Origin: Alphaproteobacteria bacterium
GTDB taxonomy: Bacteria; Pseudomonadota; Alphaproteobacteria; Acetobacterales; Acetobacteraceae
Direction: 5' to 3'
Length of the DNA: 6,005 nucleotides
Assembly: GCA_013298245.1 (NCBI GenBank)
Contig: JAAFHD010000165.1
Span: forward strand, 1 to 6,005
A model generated the notes under the pieces. It saw only the letters and a program-made list of their open reading frames with translations, had not been told where the DNA came from and ran no database searches. A program made the translations under genes and the position numbers. Below, in pieces: positions 4,458 to 6,005 of the stretch; positions within the stretch are counted from its first letter, which is position 1, and the number at the start of each line of letters is the position of its first letter.

Positions 4458-6005
4458 TGCTTCTTCAACTCCGCCTTCCACAATTTTCCGGTCGCGGTCA
4501 GCGGCAGGCTATCCACGAATTCCACCGCATCCGGCACCCACCACTTGGCGATTTTGCCGTCATAGGTGGCCAGGATGCTCTCCTTGCTGGGATCGGTGCC
4601 GGGCTTGCGCACGACCAGCAGCAGCGGGCGTTCATCCCATTTCGGGTGCTGCGCGGGGATGACGGCGGCCAGCTGCACATCGGGATGCGCCAGCGCCAGG
4701 TTTTCCAGCGTGATGGAACTGATCCATTCGCCGCCGGACTTGATCACATCCTTCGCGCGATCGACGATTTCGATGCTGCCCAGCGTGTCCATCGTGACCA
4801 CATCGCCGGTGCGCATCCAGCCATCCGCGGTGAAGGCATCATCCGCCTCGCGGTTGAAGTATGCGCTGGCGACCCAGTGGCCTTGCACTTCCAGCTCGCC
4901 AAACGCCTTGTCATCGGCGGCGATCGGCGCGCCGGCGCCATCCAGCGCGCGCAAATCCACGCCGAACAGCGCGCGGCCCTGCTTGCGCGAATACGCCAAA
5001 AATTCCGCATCCGACCACGCCGCGTTTTCCGGTTTGCGCGCGTTGACGGAACCGAGCGGGCTGATCTCCGTCATGCCCCAGGCGTGCAGGATGGGCACGC
5101 CGTATTCATCCTGGAAGCCTTGTGTGATCGCGACCGGCAGCGCGGTGCCACCCACCACCAGGCGCGGCGGGTTGCTGAAGCGCCGCGTGGGATCGGCGCG
5201 CAGCCATTGCAGCAGCGCCGTCCAGATGGTGGGCACGCCGGCGGAGAAGGTGACGCGCTCGGATTCGAACAGCGCATGCAGGCTGGCGGGGTCCAGCTTC
5301 GGTCCCGGCAGGATCATCGACGCACCGACCATCGGCGTGGCGTAGGGCAATGACCACGCATTGACGTGGAACATCGGCACGACGGGTAGCACCACATCCA
5401 CCGCGCGCATGCCGAAGACATCGGGCTGCAGCGCCACCATCGCGTGCAGCACGGTGGAGCGGTGGGAATACAGCACGCCCTTCGGATCACCCGTGGTGCC
5501 GGAGGTGTAGCAGAGGGACGATGCGGCGCGTTCATCCAGGATTGGCCAGTCCTGCGCGTCGCTCTCGCCGGCGATGAAATCGGCGTAGCGCAGGACGGGG
5601 ATGGGCAGTGCGGGCGCGTCGCCATCACCCAGCACGATCACATGATGCAGCGAGGGTGGCAGCACATCCGCGATGTTGGCCAGCAGCGGCAGCAGCGAGG
5701 CATCGATGAACAGCACCACATCGGCTGCGTCCTTCAGGATGAAGGCGATCTGATCCTTGAACAGCCGCGGATTCACCGTGTGCAGCACGGCGCCCATGCC
5801 CGACACACCATGATAGATTTCGAGGTGCGGCGCTGTGTTCCACGCCAGCGTCGCGACACGCTCGCCGCGCCGCACGCCCAGCCGCGCCAGGCCATGCGCG
5901 ACGCGCGCCGCATTGGCCGCGATTTGGGGCCAGGTGCTGCGCGTCAGCGTGCCGTTATGGTCCTGGCTGACGATGCGCGCGCCGTGATGGTGCCGCGCCG
6001 CGTGG
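4430..6005 (-). CDS. Medium/long-chain fatty-acyl-CoA ligase, AMP-forming, AlkK-like (N-terminus cut off)
   Basis: The window shows 524 residues of an ANL-superfamily adenylating enzyme, lacking perhaps 20-30 residues at the N-terminus that lie beyond the right edge. These enzymes activate fatty acids with ATP to acyl-AMP and then form acyl-CoA for beta-oxidation. Numbered within the fragment, the P-loop-like motif [11 protein letters not shown] is at 166-176, HAWGMTE at 307-313, DGWMRTGD at 394-401 and KSGGEWIS at 422-429. The catalytic lysine of the C-terminal domain is in LTATGK at residue 507. All key motifs are intact, so the enzyme should be active. The N-terminal '[10 protein letters not shown]' and '[14 protein letters not shown]' are characteristic of the AlkK subgroup, which favours medium-to-long chains; exact chain length is inference. 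The open frame continues without a stop to the window edge, so the GTG at 5875 is internal. The downstream gene overlaps its 3' end. Confidence 0.95.
   Translation of the reverse strand, partial: HAARHHHGARIVSQDHNGTLTRSTWPQIAANAARVAHGLARLGVRRGERVATLAWNTAPHLEIYHGVSGMGAVLHTVNPRLFKDQIAFILKDAADVVLFIDASLLPLLANIADVLPPSLHHVIVLGDGDAPALPIPVLRYADFIAGESDAQDWPILDERAASSLCYTSGTTGDPKGVLYSHRSTVLHAMVALQPDVFGMRAVDVVLPVVPMFHVNAWSLPYATPMVGASMILPGPKLDPASLHALFESERVTFSAGVPTIWTALLQWLRADPTRRFSNPPRLVVGGTALPVAITQGFQDEYGVPILHAWGMTEISPLGSVNARKPENAAWSDAEFLAYSRKQGRALFGVDLRALDGAGAPIAADDKAFGELEVQGHWVASAYFNREADDAFTADGWMRTGDVVTMDTLGSIEIVDRAKDVIKSGGEWISSITLENLALAHPDVQLAAVIPAQHPKWDERPLLLVVRKPGTDPSKESILATYDGKIAKWWVPDAVEFVDSLPLTATGKLWKAELKKQWASYRLGG

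Noticed and set aside
4457..5353. Plus-strand open frame (298 codons) opposite the acyl-CoA ligase gene
   Set aside because: The composition is low-complexity Arg/Ala/Gln, and the opposite strand carries intact ANL-family motifs throughout. It is a shadow frame.
1..6005. Mobile element, CRISPR, phage or defence system
   Set aside because: No direct repeats with spacers, terminal inverted repeats, transposase, integrase or nuclease motifs were seen. Gene content and composition are uniform across the window.

Overview
The window is GC-rich DNA, densely coding, with strong GC bias at third codon positions. Every supported gene lies on the minus strand, so transcription runs from high to low coordinates. 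Codon use and the gene types (AlkK-like acyl-CoA ligase, family-5 substrate-binding protein, NIPSNAP, SnoaL-like and BisC-type genes) suggest an alphaproteobacterium, possibly Acetobacteraceae. That placement is inference, because there is no rRNA or other phylogenetic marker here.

Reading in the direction of transcription, the right third holds most of an AMP-forming fatty-acyl-CoA ligase whose N-terminus runs off the window (6005 to 4430). Its 3' end overlaps a small uncharacterised gene that resembles DUF6968 proteins (4457 to 4092). About 12 bases later comes a three-helix membrane protein with a short C-terminal leucine-rich-repeat segment (4079 to 3432). These three are packed like one operon.

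After a 78-base gap with a good ribosome binding site comes a second cluster. It holds a secreted oligopeptide/nickel-type (family 5) ABC substrate-binding protein (3353 to 1758), a SnoaL/NTF2-fold protein that starts at GTG inside the SBP stop codon (1761 to 1339), and a NIPSNAP-family protein (1286 to 951). The cluster ends in a long GC-rich hairpin followed by a broken T-tract (943 to 886), a credible intrinsic terminator. No ABC permease or ATPase gene is visible, so the binding protein is an orphan within this window.

Beyond the terminator lies an unrecognised protein with a proline-rich N-terminus and three membrane helices (826 to 158). Then, 31 bases further on, come the first 42 codons of a molybdopterin oxidoreductase of the BisC/DMSO-reductase type (126 to the left edge).

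The longest non-coding stretch is 827-950 (124 bases), and no stretch over 300 bases lacks a gene. I saw no tRNA, rRNA, CRISPR, insertion sequence, integrase, attachment site or other sign of a mobile element. The region looks like ordinary chromosomal metabolic and transport DNA, and I found no convincing undescribed system. The most notable points are the compact SBP-SnoaL-NIPSNAP cassette, the nested palindrome terminator and the membrane-anchored mini-LRR protein.
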